A stretch of 64,000 bases of DNA from Rossellomorea aquimaris (GCF_020171925.1 NZ_JAIVAR010000003.1:372001-436000), one strand, 5' to 3'. Numbered from the stretch's first letter, positions 17,245-25,763 are shown. The notes: a model not told the origin generated them from the letters alone. Translations and numbers: made by a program.

Positions 17245-18249
17245 ATGTTATCAAACTCTGAAATCGGGATCGATTTAGGAACCGCGAATATTCTAGTATA
17301 TAGTAAAAATAAAGGAATCATCTTAAATGAACCTTCTGTCGTCGCAATCGACACAGAAAATAAAAACGTATTAGCAGTCGGTGTAGAAGCCAAGAGCATG
17401 ATCGGAAAGACCCCAGGTAAGATTGTCGCAGTGCGTCCACTAAAGGACGGCGTAATTGCTGACTTTGACGTGACGACTGAGATGCTCAAGCAAGTCATGA
17501 GAAAGGCAGGCAAAAAGCTCGGATTCTCCATCCGTAAGCCTAACGTTGTCGTATGTACACCATCCGGCGCAACAAGCGTTGAACGCAGAGCGATCCAGGA
17601 TGCTGTCCGTGGAAGCGGTGCAAAGACCGTTACGCTGATTGAAGAGCCTGTTGCTGCAGCCATCGGGGCAGATCTTCCGGTCGACGAGCCTGTTGCCAAC
17701 GTGATCGTTGACATCGGTGGAGGGACAACGGAAGTCGCAATCATCTCTTACGGAGGCGTTGTTTCATGTAACACCATCCGTATCGGCGGAGACCAAATGG
17801 ATGAGGATATCATCCAGCACGTTCGTAAACGTTACAACCTGTTGATTGGTGAAAGAACGGCTGAAAATATCAAGATTGAAGTCGGACATGCGTTGATCGA
17901 CCATGACGAGCGTTCCATGGAAATCCGCGGCCGTGACCTGGTTACCGGGTTACCGAAGACCATCACGCTGACATCCACTGAAATCCAAAGCGCACTCAAG
18001 GAATCACTTCTTCACATCCTTGAAACAATCCGCTCGACACTTGAGAACTGTCCTCCGGAACTGAGTGGTGACATCGTCGATCGAGGCGTGATCTTGACTG
18101 GTGGAGGAGCACTATTGAATGGACTTCAAGACTGGCTGAGCCAAGAAATCGTCGTCCCTGTCCACTTGGCGCCAAACCCACTAGAATCAGTGGCGATTGG
18201 TACAGGACGTTCCCTATCCGTCATCCACAAACTGCAAAAAGTAAAATAA
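17245..18249 (+). CDS. mreBH: MreB-family cell-shape protein MreBH
   Basis: ATG 17245 is selected because TTGGAGGAA precedes it by 7-8 nt; it gives 334 residues, the length of B. subtilis MreBH (335). The actin-fold motifs are present: phosphate-1 [14 protein letters not shown], connect-1, phosphate-2 [15 protein letters not shown], and adenosine motif [13 protein letters not shown]. It polymerises at the membrane and guides lateral wall synthesis. It stands alone, not next to mreCD or minCD, which favours MreBH (or Mbl) over MreB; the distinction between these paralogues is by context and length. Confidence 0.88.
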   Translation: MLSNSEIGIDLGTANILVYSKNKGIILNEPSVVAIDTENKNVLAVGVEAKSMIGKTPGKIVAVRPLKDGVIADFDVTTEMLKQVMRKAGKKLGFSIRKPNVVVCTPSGATSVERRAIQDAVRGSGAKTVTLIEEPVAAAIGADLPVDEPVANVIVDIGGGTTEVAIISYGGVVSCNTIRIGGDQMDEDIIQHVRKRYNLLIGERTAENIKIEVGHALIDHDERSMEIRGRDLVTGLPKTITLTSTEIQSALKESLLHILETIRSTLENCPPELSGDIVDRGVILTGGGALLNGLQDWLSQEIVVPVHLAPNPLESVAIGTGRSLSVIHKLQKVK

Positions 18250-18268
18250 CAATCCAAATGAAATACGA

Positions 18269-18306
18269 AAGAACCCCGACCGGATTTCAGGTCGGGGTTC
18301 TTTTAC
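18269..18306 (+). terminator. mreBH terminator
   Basis: GAACCCCGACC pairs perfectly with GGTCGGGGTTC, followed by TTTTAC. Confidence 0.88.
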
Positions 18307-18309
18307 ACT

Positions 18310-18336
18310 TTAAAGCATCGAGGGACGTTCCTTCAA
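18310..18336. repeat. Degenerate half of the 46-bp palindromic repeat
   Basis: TTTAAAGCATCGAGGGACG followed by TTCCTTC matches the right half of the palindromes at 41989, 47199, 51036 and 61520 with a few changes; the left half is missing. Confidence 0.5.
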
Positions 18337-18389
18337 CAAGCTACCGAAACAGGTCTTTTACCCTCCTCCAAATTAATTAAACCTCAAAC

Positions 18390-18416
18390 TGATCCAAATC
18401 CACTTTTTTTTCGTTA
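18390..18416 (+). promoter_or_regulatory. Predicted ECF-type promoter of the sigma factor gene
   Basis: TGATCCAAA (18390-18398 allowing C/T at the first base; GATCCAAA is exact at 18391) is followed after exactly 13 nt by CGTTA (18412-18416). GATCC-to-CGTTA distance is 16 nt, standard for ECF -35/-10 elements. The identical arrangement precedes the surface-protein gene at 20380. Confidence 0.65.
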
Positions 18417-18489
18417 GCTTTTTAAAATTGAGATAAAAGGTGTTGTTTAGTATCCTTAATTTTATAATGTCAGATTGAAGGAGCAAATT

Positions 18490-19056
18490 ATGTCACAGGA
18501 AGTTAAGGATATCGATCTGTATCTGAAAGTGATTAATGAAAGAGATTCGGCTGCTTTGCGGCAGCTTTATCGAAAATATGAAAAGCTCGTTTACTCTTTT
18601 TCTTTTAAAATGACGGGGAATACGGAGATTGCAGAAGAAGTGATTCAGGAAGTATTTCTCAAGCTATGGAAAGAACATGCCCCTTACAATCAATCGAAAG
18701 GGAAATTTTCTTCCTGGCTTCTGACAATGACACGGAATGCGTGCCTCGATGCACTTCGCAAACGCAAAAGACACGAGACGGTGGAATATATCGAAAAGGA
18801 TTCCATGCAGGTGACGTCAGAAACACCGGCCGATATTGTGGAATGGAAGGAAAAAGGGAAGGCAATCCAGGACTGCATCCGTTCATTGAAAGAAGATCAG
18901 CAGCGAATCGTCCATCTATTCTATTTCAAAGGGCTTACGCAGCAGTCCATATCTAAGAGTACAGACACACCGCTCGGCACGGTGAAGGGAAGAATCAGGC
19001 TTGCTTTAAAACATCTTCACGGCTGCCTTAAAGGGAAAGGAGGGAATACGGAATGA
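18490..19056 (+). CDS. ECF-type RNA polymerase sigma factor
   Basis: ATG 18490 follows AAGGAG by 6 nt and gives 188 residues. Region 2 reads LRQLYRKYEKLVYSFSFKMT and EVIQEVFLKLWKE. The region 4 helix-turn-helix reads FYFKGLTQQSISKSTDTPLG followed by TVKGRIRLALKHL. Size and layout are those of group IV sigma factors, close to the SigK type paired with RskA-like anti-sigmas. The gene overlaps the anti-sigma gene by four bases. A promoter of the type it would itself recognise lies about 74 bp upstream, consistent with autoregulation. Confidence 0.92.
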   Translation: MSQEVKDIDLYLKVINERDSAALRQLYRKYEKLVYSFSFKMTGNTEIAEEVIQEVFLKLWKEHAPYNQSKGKFSSWLLTMTRNACLDALRKRKRHETVEYIEKDSMQVTSETPADIVEWKEKGKAIQDCIRSLKEDQQRIVHLFYFKGLTQQSISKSTDTPLGTVKGRIRLALKHLHGCLKGKGGNTE

Positions 19057-19763
19057 ATCAGCAACCCTGTGAACACATACTGGATTATTTCAATCACCAT
19101 TTGAATGACGATGAAAAAACGGCATTCGAGAAGCATTTAACGACCTGCCCTGAATGCCGCGAAGCGCTGACCGAACTAATGGAGCTGAGTGAATACCTCC
19201 CCTATGCGGCTGAACCAATCACTCCTCCAGCAGGAATGGAAGACCGGGTATTTTCCAGAATAGAACAATCCGGAAACAGCGTTTCTCCACTGGGGAAAGA
19301 AAAACGCGGCAGGCGCTGGTTATTCCCTTCCGTTGCAGCTGCACTTGCTATTTCCTTGCTCGGCAATGCCTATTTGTTCACACAGGTCCAGCAGGAAGAA
19401 GAGATCGTCGAGCAGGCAACGATCGATCAGGTCACACAATTTGTCGAACTCGCCGCCGTCAACGGAAATGCAACAGGGACGGCGAGCATCATCAAGCAGG
19501 GTGAACAATCAAGCCTTGTCGTTCAGGCTTCACGGCTTCAAGACTTGTCACAGGAAGAAGTCTATCAGGTCTGGCTGATCAAGGATGAAAAGCCGGAGCG
19601 TGCGGGTACCTTCGTCCCGAGCCCGGATGGAAAAGGATCCGTTGTATTTAAGTTGAACGATGAATTCACGAAGCAGGATTGGGATACGGTCGCCATCACC
19701 TTGGAGCCAGACGCCAGCAGTCAGCTTCCACAGGGCGACATTATACTTGCATCTGAAATTTGA
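19053..19763 (+). CDS. Membrane-anchored zinc-finger anti-sigma factor, RskA type
   Basis: The 236-residue protein has an N-terminal anti-sigma zinc finger (HLNDDEKTAFEKHLTTCPEC, the H-x3-C-x2-C pattern), a central transmembrane helix at about residues 91-110 and a C-terminal extracytoplasmic domain typical of RskA proteins (EVYQVWLIKDEKPERAGTFV). It should hold the sigma factor at the membrane until an external signal triggers cleavage or release. ATG overlaps the sigma stop (ATGA), so translation is coupled. Confidence 0.92.
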   Translation: MNQQPCEHILDYFNHHLNDDEKTAFEKHLTTCPECREALTELMELSEYLPYAAEPITPPAGMEDRVFSRIEQSGNSVSPLGKEKRGRRWLFPSVAAALAISLLGNAYLFTQVQQEEEIVEQATIDQVTQFVELAAVNGNATGTASIIKQGEQSSLVVQASRLQDLSQEEVYQVWLIKDEKPERAGTFVPSPDGKGSVVFKLNDEFTKQDWDTVAITLEPDASSQLPQGDIILASEI

Positions 19764-19781
19764 TCATGGAAATATTTGAGA

Positions 19782-20175
19782 GCCTGAGACAAAAGTGTTT
19801 CAGACAAAGTAAAACCCGAACTAATTTGGCTATTGGAAGGCAAATTAGTTCGGGTTTTTAATTTATTTTATATCAGTACGATTAGATTTTACCACTGTCT
19901 AGCGGTTGATTGGAGTGCAAGACGAAGACTCCTGCGGGAGAAGTGGCCAATGTGAGACTTGTCTAGCTCCAGTGGTCTGCTCCCGTTTGAAAATTAACCT
20001 TCGACTTTTGAGGCAAAAAACGCCTCTAAAGACGAAGAACATTTTTCAAAGGGAACAAAACGACCACTTGCGCATCTCTTCCCGCAGGCGAAGCCGAGGA
20101 GGCTCACGGGTCACCCGCGGAAAGCGAAGTCTTGCACGGAAATCATTAGCGGAATTAAAAACTGATATTGTTCGT
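19782..20175 (+). repeat. ~400-bp dispersed element, copy A
   Basis: It begins CTGAGACAAAAGTGTTTCAG, contains a long terminator-like inverted repeat (arms AACCCGAACTAATTTG / CAAATTAGTTCGGGTT), then CTGTCTAGCGGTTGATTGGA and CTCCTGCGGG, and ends with GGAGGCTCACGGG and CGAAGTCTTGCACGGAA. A second copy in opposite orientation occupies 53950-54392. Both start within about 25 bp of the stop codon of a gene read in the same direction. Open frames inside are not conserved between copies, so I do not call genes. Confidence 0.85.
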
Positions 20176-20379
20176 TTTTAGTTATAGAGTTTTTAGTTAT
20201 GTCCAAGGCTCTTTTTGTTGTGCATTTATCGAATGTGCTCACCTTCGTTCAGGTAAATGGTCATAGGGAATCTAACTTACACGAAAGGAGTCTCCATCAA
20301 TCGTCATTATTAATCCTAAATAATCGACTCCCCTACTCTACTAATTTTCAAAGTCAAAAAAGTTTTTTTAAAAAAAAGT
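20176..20379. other. AT-rich spacer
   Basis: About 200 bp between the dispersed element and the ECF-type promoter; no supported gene or hairpin. Confidence 0.4.
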
Positions 20380-20405
20380 GATCCAAACGAAAACTTGTGT
20401 CGTTA
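20379..20405 (+). promoter_or_regulatory. Predicted ECF-type promoter of surface protein / sortase genes
   Basis: TGATCCAAA (20379-20387), 13-nt spacer, CGTTA (20401-20405), the same motif and spacing as before the sigma gene. It lies 38 bp upstream of the surface-protein start. Confidence 0.65.
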
Positions 20406-20442
20406 ACTCTATGAAATATAAATTAAAAGGAGAGATTCCCTT

Positions 20443-21789
20443 ATGAAAATCAAAAAAAGTTATCTAGCAATCCCACTAAGTATGTCACTCATCATCCCTG
20501 CGGCCGGTACCGTTTCAGCCCACAATGGCGAAGATCATTCACCGATGGCGGTGACGCCGGCATCCGATCTACGGACGACCCTTCAACATTACTTAAGTGA
20601 GCATGCCTACTTAGCCGTCGAAGCCATGAGAAGAGGCGCAGAGGGATCCGAAGACTTCGAAGCCGCAGCAAATGCATTGAATGCAAACACGGAAGATTTG
20701 TCTGCAGCCATCACATCCGTATACGGTGAGGAAGCAGGTAATCAATTCAATGAAATGTGGACGAGGCACATCGGGTTCTTCGTTGATTATGTGAAGGCCA
20801 CCGGTGCAAACGATCAAGCAGCGAAAGACGAGGCCCTTATGAACCTGGATGGCTATCGTACTGAATTCTCCAAATTCCTCGAAACGGCAACAGGGAAAAG
20901 ACTTGAGTCCGATAGTCTTGCGGAGGGACTTCAAATGCACGTGAACCAGTTGATCGGTGCGTTTGACAGTTATGTAGCAGGCGACTATGAGAAAGCTTAT
21001 GAATATGAGCGGGAAGCGATCAATCATATGCATATGGTGGCTAAAGGCTTATCGAGTGCCATCACCGACCAATATCCGGATAAATTTGAAAACACCATGG
21101 CCGTCACCCCTGCATCAGATTTAAGAGCCACGTTGAATCACCTGCTAACTGAACATGCAGCACTTGCCACGATGGCGATGCAAAACGGGATCGACGGCTC
21201 AGAGGACTTCGATGCTTCCGTCAAAGCCCTGAATGAAAACACGGAAGCCCTGTCTGCCGCCATCACATCCGTGTATGGTGAAGAAGCCGGAAATCAGTTT
21301 AAAGAAATGTGGTCAAACCATATCGGATTCTTCGTTGACTATGTAAAAGCGACCGGTGCCGAGGATGAAGCGGCCAAGAAAGAAGCCCTTCAAAACCTGG
21401 ATAACTATCGTGCAGATTTCTCGGAGTTCCTTGAGACGGCAACAGATGGCCGCCTGAAATCCGATGCCCTTGCTGATGGACTTCAAATGCACGTCGATCA
21501 ACTCATCGGTGCGTTTGACAGCTACGTGGCTGGAGATTATGAAAAATCTTTCGAAGACATCCGCATGGCTTATGAACATATGCTGAATCCTGCCAAAGGA
21601 CTATCATCCGCATTCGTCGATCAGTTCCCGGATAAGTTCGCAGAAGCTATGCCTTCACAGATGCCGAACACCGGTATGGGCGGAACCGCTGATGCAGAAG
21701 AATTTCCTCTAGAATACTTGTTGGCCGCCCTGATGGTGATTGCAGGTGGCTCTGTGCTTGCACTCAAAAAATATGCTGATAATAAATAA
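20443..21789 (+). CDS. Surface protein with two tandem His-rich helical domains and MPNTG sorting signal
   Basis: The 448-residue protein has a signal peptide ending near VSA, two highly similar 184-residue repeats (starting at residues 35 and 219 with MAVTPASDLR), and a C-terminal sorting signal: M407-PNTG-411, hydrophobic helix, KKYADNK tail. Each repeat looks like a four-helix bundle with conserved histidines: LxHxLxEHA, MWxxHIGFFVDYVKATGA, LQMHVxQLIGAFDSYVAGDY and a final xxHM. That spacing suggests metal binding, which is inference. A class F-type sortase gene follows. I do not know an experimentally described relative; similar proteins are sometimes labelled copper amine oxidase without clear grounds. 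Confidence 0.8.
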   Translation: MKIKKSYLAIPLSMSLIIPAAGTVSAHNGEDHSPMAVTPASDLRTTLQHYLSEHAYLAVEAMRRGAEGSEDFEAAANALNANTEDLSAAITSVYGEEAGNQFNEMWTRHIGFFVDYVKATGANDQAAKDEALMNLDGYRTEFSKFLETATGKRLESDSLAEGLQMHVNQLIGAFDSYVAGDYEKAYEYEREAINHMHMVAKGLSSAITDQYPDKFENTMAVTPASDLRATLNHLLTEHAALATMAMQNGIDGSEDFDASVKALNENTEALSAAITSVYGEEAGNQFKEMWSNHIGFFVDYVKATGAEDEAAKKEALQNLDNYRADFSEFLETATDGRLKSDALADGLQMHVDQLIGAFDSYVAGDYEKSFEDIRMAYEHMLNPAKGLSSAFVDQFPDKFAEAMPSQMPNTGMGGTADAEEFPLEYLLAALMVIAGGSVLALKKYADNK

Positions 21790-21795
21790 AATGGA

Positions 21796-21832
21796 AAAAG
21801 GGACGGACCCCAGCAAGGTCCGCCCCCCTCTA
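21796..21832 (+). terminator. Hairpin between surface protein and sortase genes
   Basis: GGGACGGACC pairs with GGTCCG(C)CCC; the sequence after it is C-rich with few T, so it may be a processing or partial termination site rather than a full terminator. Confidence 0.5.
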
Positions 21833-21859
21833 TTGTGAAGATGAAAGGAGTGGCTTCAC

Positions 21860-22501
21860 ATGATACATTCTATGAAGATCATCTACCTTATGCTTGTACT
21901 ACTGCCCATTTCTGCATGTTCTGTCGAAATGGGCATGGATGATAAAAGCATGGACAGTAAAGTGGAACAGAAACAGGAAAAGGAATCACGGCAAATGGCC
22001 AGTACAACCACTTCCCCATCCCCTTATGCAGATTCCATCATCAAGGATGATAGGACAGGAATCATTCCAGCAACCCTTGAAATCCCCGCAATTGACTTGA
22101 AAGCGGAAGTTGAATCGGTCGGATTGAAGGAAAACGGGGAAATGGCCGTAACCGAGGGCTTTGAAACAACCGGATGGTATGAAAAAGGGTACAGACCCGG
22201 GGAACCAGGAAGAGCCGTAATCGGCGGACACGTCGACAGCAGGAACGGACCAGCCGTCTTTTATCACTTGAAAAAACTATCAAAGGGAGATGAAATCATC
22301 GTTTCCAGCATAGACGGTGAGACAAGAACCTTTGTTGTAAAGGAGAAGAAAGAGTATCCATGGGATGATGCCCCTTTGAAATCGATCTTCGGGTATACCC
22401 ACAGAAGTTCTTTGAACCTGATCACTTGTACAGGGGATTTTGATCATACATCCAGAAATTATAGTAAACGGCTTGTCATTTACACTGAACTAAAAGCTTA
22501 A
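21860..22501 (+). CDS. Class F-type sortase, predicted lipoprotein
   Basis: The 213-residue protein has a lipoprotein-like signal with Cys20 in LPISAC, a charged linker, and a sortase beta-barrel. The catalytic triad is visible: His124 in IGGHVDS, Cys190 in LITCTG, Arg204 in SKRLVIY. The core VGLKENGEMAVTEG.ETTGWY and GEPGRAVIGGHVDS are typical of class F/E-like stand-alone sortases of Gram-positive bacteria. Its obvious partner is the MPNTG protein encoded 70 bp upstream. Anchoring by lipid instead of a membrane helix is unusual for a sortase. AAAGGAGTGG precedes the ATG. Confidence 0.88.
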   Translation: MIHSMKIIYLMLVLLPISACSVEMGMDDKSMDSKVEQKQEKESRQMASTTTSPSPYADSIIKDDRTGIIPATLEIPAIDLKAEVESVGLKENGEMAVTEGFETTGWYEKGYRPGEPGRAVIGGHVDSRNGPAVFYHLKKLSKGDEIIVSSIDGETRTFVVKEKKEYPWDDAPLKSIFGYTHRSSLNLITCTGDFDHTSRNYSKRLVIYTELKA

Positions 22502-22505
22502 CCCC

Positions 22506-22533
22506 CAAAACCCGCCACGGACGGGTTTTTTTA
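22506..22533 (+). terminator. Sortase terminator
   Basis: AACCCG / CGGGTT stem with TTTTTTT following. Confidence 0.8.
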
Positions 22534-22684
22534 TTTGGTTCCCCCTTTTCCTACTCCCCCATGCCTCCCCCTCAAATGGAAGACTTTAAAAAAATTACAA
22601 ACTTTAGAGGGATTTTGCGATATCGCCGCCTCATCTTGGGTAAAGGGTACTATCAACTATTATTGTGTATGGAGGAAATGGTTC

Positions 22685-23707
22685 ATGAAAACAACGTATG
22701 ATGTGAGTGTGAATGGTTCTTTATTTGATTGGAATCTTGAAACGGGGGACGTCTATTTCGAGAATGATGAAGTCGTTTTATTTTGGGTGAAGACGGCTTT
22801 TAAAACGCTGTTTGACTCCATCGAGGAAATTGCAGGTGAAAAAGAATCGAAGCTCGTCCTTGAGACAGCCGGTTACAGGACAGGTGAGATTGTCAGTCAA
22901 TTCTATATGGCCACGATCGGCGACACTGATGAAATATTGAAGAAACTACCTAATACATATGTGTCTGCAGGGTGGGGAATCACAGAGGTCCTCTCCTATT
23001 CAGTCGAAGACAGGAAAGCAGTGATCACCGTCAAAAACGGATGGGAACATAAAGTCAACATTGCCCAGGGGAAGACGGATGAAGGGAAATTCCTTCCCGG
23101 ACATTGGGCAGGTGTCCTTTCAGGGTTATTTGGGTCAAGTGTATGGTACCGTATCGTAAAAAGTCAAATACAGGGAGATGACTTCAGTCAATATGAATTC
23201 TTCGCATCGGACATCACACCTACACTTCATATTCAAACTCTGCTTGACGAGCAAACAAATAAGGCACGAACCGAATTGGAGGCATTGACCGAGCAACGCA
23301 CGAAGGTCCTTTCCGATATCATCAAGGAAATCTCATCCCCGATCATACCAGTGATCGACTCGATTCTCGTCGTTCCATTAGTCGGACCTTACGATGAATT
23401 AAGAGCGGAAGAACTTCTGAACCGAACCCTTTTAAACCTTCCGCACTATAAAGCGGAATATCTCGTCATCGACCTGACGAGCCTGACCGGATATGATGAC
23501 TACACACTCGACTTTATCCAAAAGTTTGTCGGTTCTGCAGGACTGCTCGGAACGAAATGCCTCCTGGTGGGGATTTCACCAGAGCTCAGTATAAAGATCA
23601 CCCAGTCCGGGCAGCGAATTGCCAACATTCCCTGCTTCACGATCCTGCAGCATGGGATTAAATACGCACTTGATCAGCAGGGACTTGAAATTACACTAAA
23701 AAAATAA
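22685..23707 (+). CDS. V4R-STAS domain protein, RsbR-paralogue type
   Basis: ATG 22685 follows GGAGGA by 8 nt and gives 340 residues. Residues about 20-185 match the V4R (4-vinyl reductase-like) ligand-binding domain, with ETAGYRTGEIVSQFY, GWGITEVLSYSV, and GHWAGVLSGLFGSSVWYRIV. A coiled linker (LDEQTNKARTELEALTEQRT) leads to a C-terminal STAS domain (SSPIIPVIDSILVVPLVGPY ... ADLTSLTGYDD-like region). This is the layout of stressosome sensor proteins that feed sigma-B. The usual phosphorylatable Thr/Ser positions cannot be assigned with certainty. It is monocistronic. Confidence 0.8.
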   Translation: MKTTYDVSVNGSLFDWNLETGDVYFENDEVVLFWVKTAFKTLFDSIEEIAGEKESKLVLETAGYRTGEIVSQFYMATIGDTDEILKKLPNTYVSAGWGITEVLSYSVEDRKAVITVKNGWEHKVNIAQGKTDEGKFLPGHWAGVLSGLFGSSVWYRIVKSQIQGDDFSQYEFFASDITPTLHIQTLLDEQTNKARTELEALTEQRTKVLSDIIKEISSPIIPVIDSILVVPLVGPYDELRAEELLNRTLLNLPHYKAEYLVIDLTSLTGYDDYTLDFIQKFVGSAGLLGTKCLLVGISPELSIKITQSGQRIANIPCFTILQHGIKYALDQQGLEITLKK

Positions 23708-23944
23708 TAAATCGGGCTTAAAACTTCTGTTAAAGGCTCGGCTTGTAAGATTGTCAACTCAACCTGGAAAAGCCTCTTAATTGTAAAGTTTACGAAAGTC
23801 GTCAACAATCGTGTTCCTTTAATAAAGCGGGTTCGTGGGCGACTGCATGTTCATGGAAATCATCACCTTAAGTATCACGCGATTCATTCGCCTTGGACAT
23901 TATATTAAGAAAAGGAGCGCCCGTCCCCACGCTCCTTTTCCACT

Positions 23945-24640
23945 TTACCGTTTCACATACAATATCCTGTAGTCTCCGTCCTCTTCCTCAAGCGAAATAC
24001 CGCGCCAACCGCATTTCAATAACGCTTGCTGCCCTTCGATATCACCCATGGGAACTTTCGCAATGTTGGAAATCTCACCTCCTGCGTCCTCACTCTCCAT
24101 CCGCTTGACGAAGATGTACCGCAATTGATTCCCATACTTCATCTTAAGCGCAGCCACCTCCATCCCCTGCTTGAACTTATCTTTTAAACTGGGAATATTA
24201 AAAGGGGCGACTGTACACGCAACATACATAAAGGACTGTCCAAGAGTCCTAAGCTCTTCCATGATGAGATGGGCCAGGGTCTGTTGGAGGCGATTCCCCC
24301 TGTAATAAGGATGTACAATTGAAATTTCCTGATAGATCACCCGTGGAAGCTCCGATGCTTGAAGCCCGATATCATGTCCAAGGTGCTCATCATCAAGGGG
24401 CGGTATCAATAATGCCCGAAAAGCGATCAGTTCCGTTCCTGAAAAAGCGCCGATCATCAGACCGTTCCCCTTCAGGATATAGGTGTATTCCCCGTGTGTC
24501 AGCGGCTGCAGATTGCCCTTCTCCTTCAGGTCTTCCACGACGTCCGCCTGCAGCTCCGTTATCTTTCCCATATCATCGAGATTCAGCAACCGTACTAGAT
24601 AGTCTCTATTATTCTTCTCCAGTTTTCCTTCGAATAGCAT
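23945..24640 (-). CDS. GNAT-family acetyltransferase
   Basis: The 231-residue protein has the GNAT order: N-terminal helix pair, strand IGAFSGTELIAFRALLIPP, then YQEISIVHPYYRGNRLQQTL, which contains the acetyl-CoA motif (Q/R-x-x-G-x-G/A, here RGNRLQ) and is followed by a long helix. The substrate is unknown. It reads in the same direction as, and 13 bp downstream of, the epimerase gene, so it is probably in the same operon. Confidence 0.82.
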   Translation of the reverse strand: MLFEGKLEKNNRDYLVRLLNLDDMGKITELQADVVEDLKEKGNLQPLTHGEYTYILKGNGLMIGAFSGTELIAFRALLIPPLDDEHLGHDIGLQASELPRVIYQEISIVHPYYRGNRLQQTLAHLIMEELRTLGQSFMYVACTVAPFNIPSLKDKFKQGMEVAALKMKYGNQLRYIFVKRMESEDAGGEISNIAKVPMGDIEGQQALLKCGWRGISLEEEDGDYRILYVKR

Positions 24641-24653
24641 GATTCACTTCTCC

Positions 24654-25763
24654 TTATTCTATGACACTCTTAAACTCAGTCAGTTCTTCTAGGACTCCCC
24701 TGTCCACGTTCACCCCGAGACCTTCCTTATCCGTCAGGCGGATGTATGGGACATCATATCGAAGGTCACCGATGTCCCTTGAGAATTTGATCGGACCCGT
24801 CAATTCCACGCTTGTGATACCCTTTTTAGAGAAGGCAACATGGAAGCCCGCTGCCGAAGCGATCGATGATTCCACCATCGATCCAACCTGGCAATCAAGC
24901 CCTGCCATTTCAGCAATATGGGCAAGCTTAACAGCCGGATAGATCCCGCCGCACTTCATCAGTTTGATATTGATTTTATCGGCTGCCTGCTTGTGGATGA
25001 CGTCAAACATTTCGCGCATCCCTTTCAATCCTTCATCGATCATCAGCGGAATATCGGTCATGGCCTTCACCCTCGCCATCCCGTTCAAATCATCTGCCTT
25101 GACAGGCTGTTCCAGCCAATCGATATTCAGCCCCTCGAGGTGCCGGACCGCCTGGAGTGTATGGCTGCTACTCTTCCACCCTTGATTCACATCAATACGG
25201 ATCGGCACGGCCATCCCCACTCGCTCCCGGACCCTTCTAATTCTTTCAATATCCATTTCGATATCCGTACCGACCTTCATCTTGAACGAACGGTAACCCG
25301 ATTCGAGCATTCCGGCTGCTTCCCCTGCCATCTGTTCAGGTTCGGCAATGCTCAACACATGGGTCAGCTGAAACTCTTCATGATAACGTCCCCCAAGAAG
25401 CTGATAGACCGGTTGCCCGAGCTTTTTTCCCATTGCATCGTAACAAGCGATATCAATGGCTGCCTTTGCAGTCGGCGCTTGGTAGATCGCTTCATCCATA
25501 CGCTCATGGATCCGTTCAATTTGAAAGGGATCCATTCCGATCAATTTCGGAGCGAGTGTATGCTTCAGCACTTGAAATGTACTTTCCCATGTTTCGCCCG
25601 TCACATGTTCATCCGCGACTGCTTCACCATACCCCGTAACCCCTTCATCCGTCTCCATTTCAACAATGATGGACGGCATGTCACGGTACGTATGATAGCT
25701 GATGATAAACGGTTGCTTGAGTGGAAGCCGTATGGCATATAGATTGATTTTTTTGATGATCAT
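24654..25763 (-). CDS. Dipeptide (L-Ala-D/L-Glu type) epimerase, enolase superfamily
   Basis: The 369-residue protein has the muconate-lactonising-enzyme subgroup layout. The capping domain is residues 1-125. In the barrel lie the KxK catalytic pair in SFKMKVG, the metal ligands in RIDVNQGW, WLEQP and IDEG, and the second lysine in KINIKLMKCGG. SMVESSIASAAG near the C-terminus is characteristic of dipeptide epimerases. N-acylamino acid racemase is an alternative. AAAGGAGTG precedes the ATG. It is divergent from a regulator gene and likely belongs to a peptide or acyl-amino-acid utilisation pathway with the NhaC and M20 genes. Confidence 0.85.
   Translation of the reverse strand: MIIKKINLYAIRLPLKQPFIISYHTYRDMPSIIVEMETDEGVTGYGEAVADEHVTGETWESTFQVLKHTLAPKLIGMDPFQIERIHERMDEAIYQAPTAKAAIDIACYDAMGKKLGQPVYQLLGGRYHEEFQLTHVLSIAEPEQMAGEAAGMLESGYRSFKMKVGTDIEMDIERIRRVRERVGMAVPIRIDVNQGWKSSSHTLQAVRHLEGLNIDWLEQPVKADDLNGMARVKAMTDIPLMIDEGLKGMREMFDVIHKQAADKINIKLMKCGGIYPAVKLAHIAEMAGLDCQVGSMVESSIASAAGFHVAFSKKGITSVELTGPIKFSRDIGDLRYDVPYIRLTDKEGLGVNVDRGVLEELTEFKSVIE

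Noticed and set aside
19906-20381. Reading frames of 60-91 residues within and after dispersed element A
   Set aside because: Not conserved in copy B, Arg/Ser-rich translation of GC-rich repeat, no Shine-Dalgarno.
20443-21789. Copper amine oxidase
   Set aside because: No topaquinone motif or oxidase-sized domain is seen; the protein is two helical repeats.
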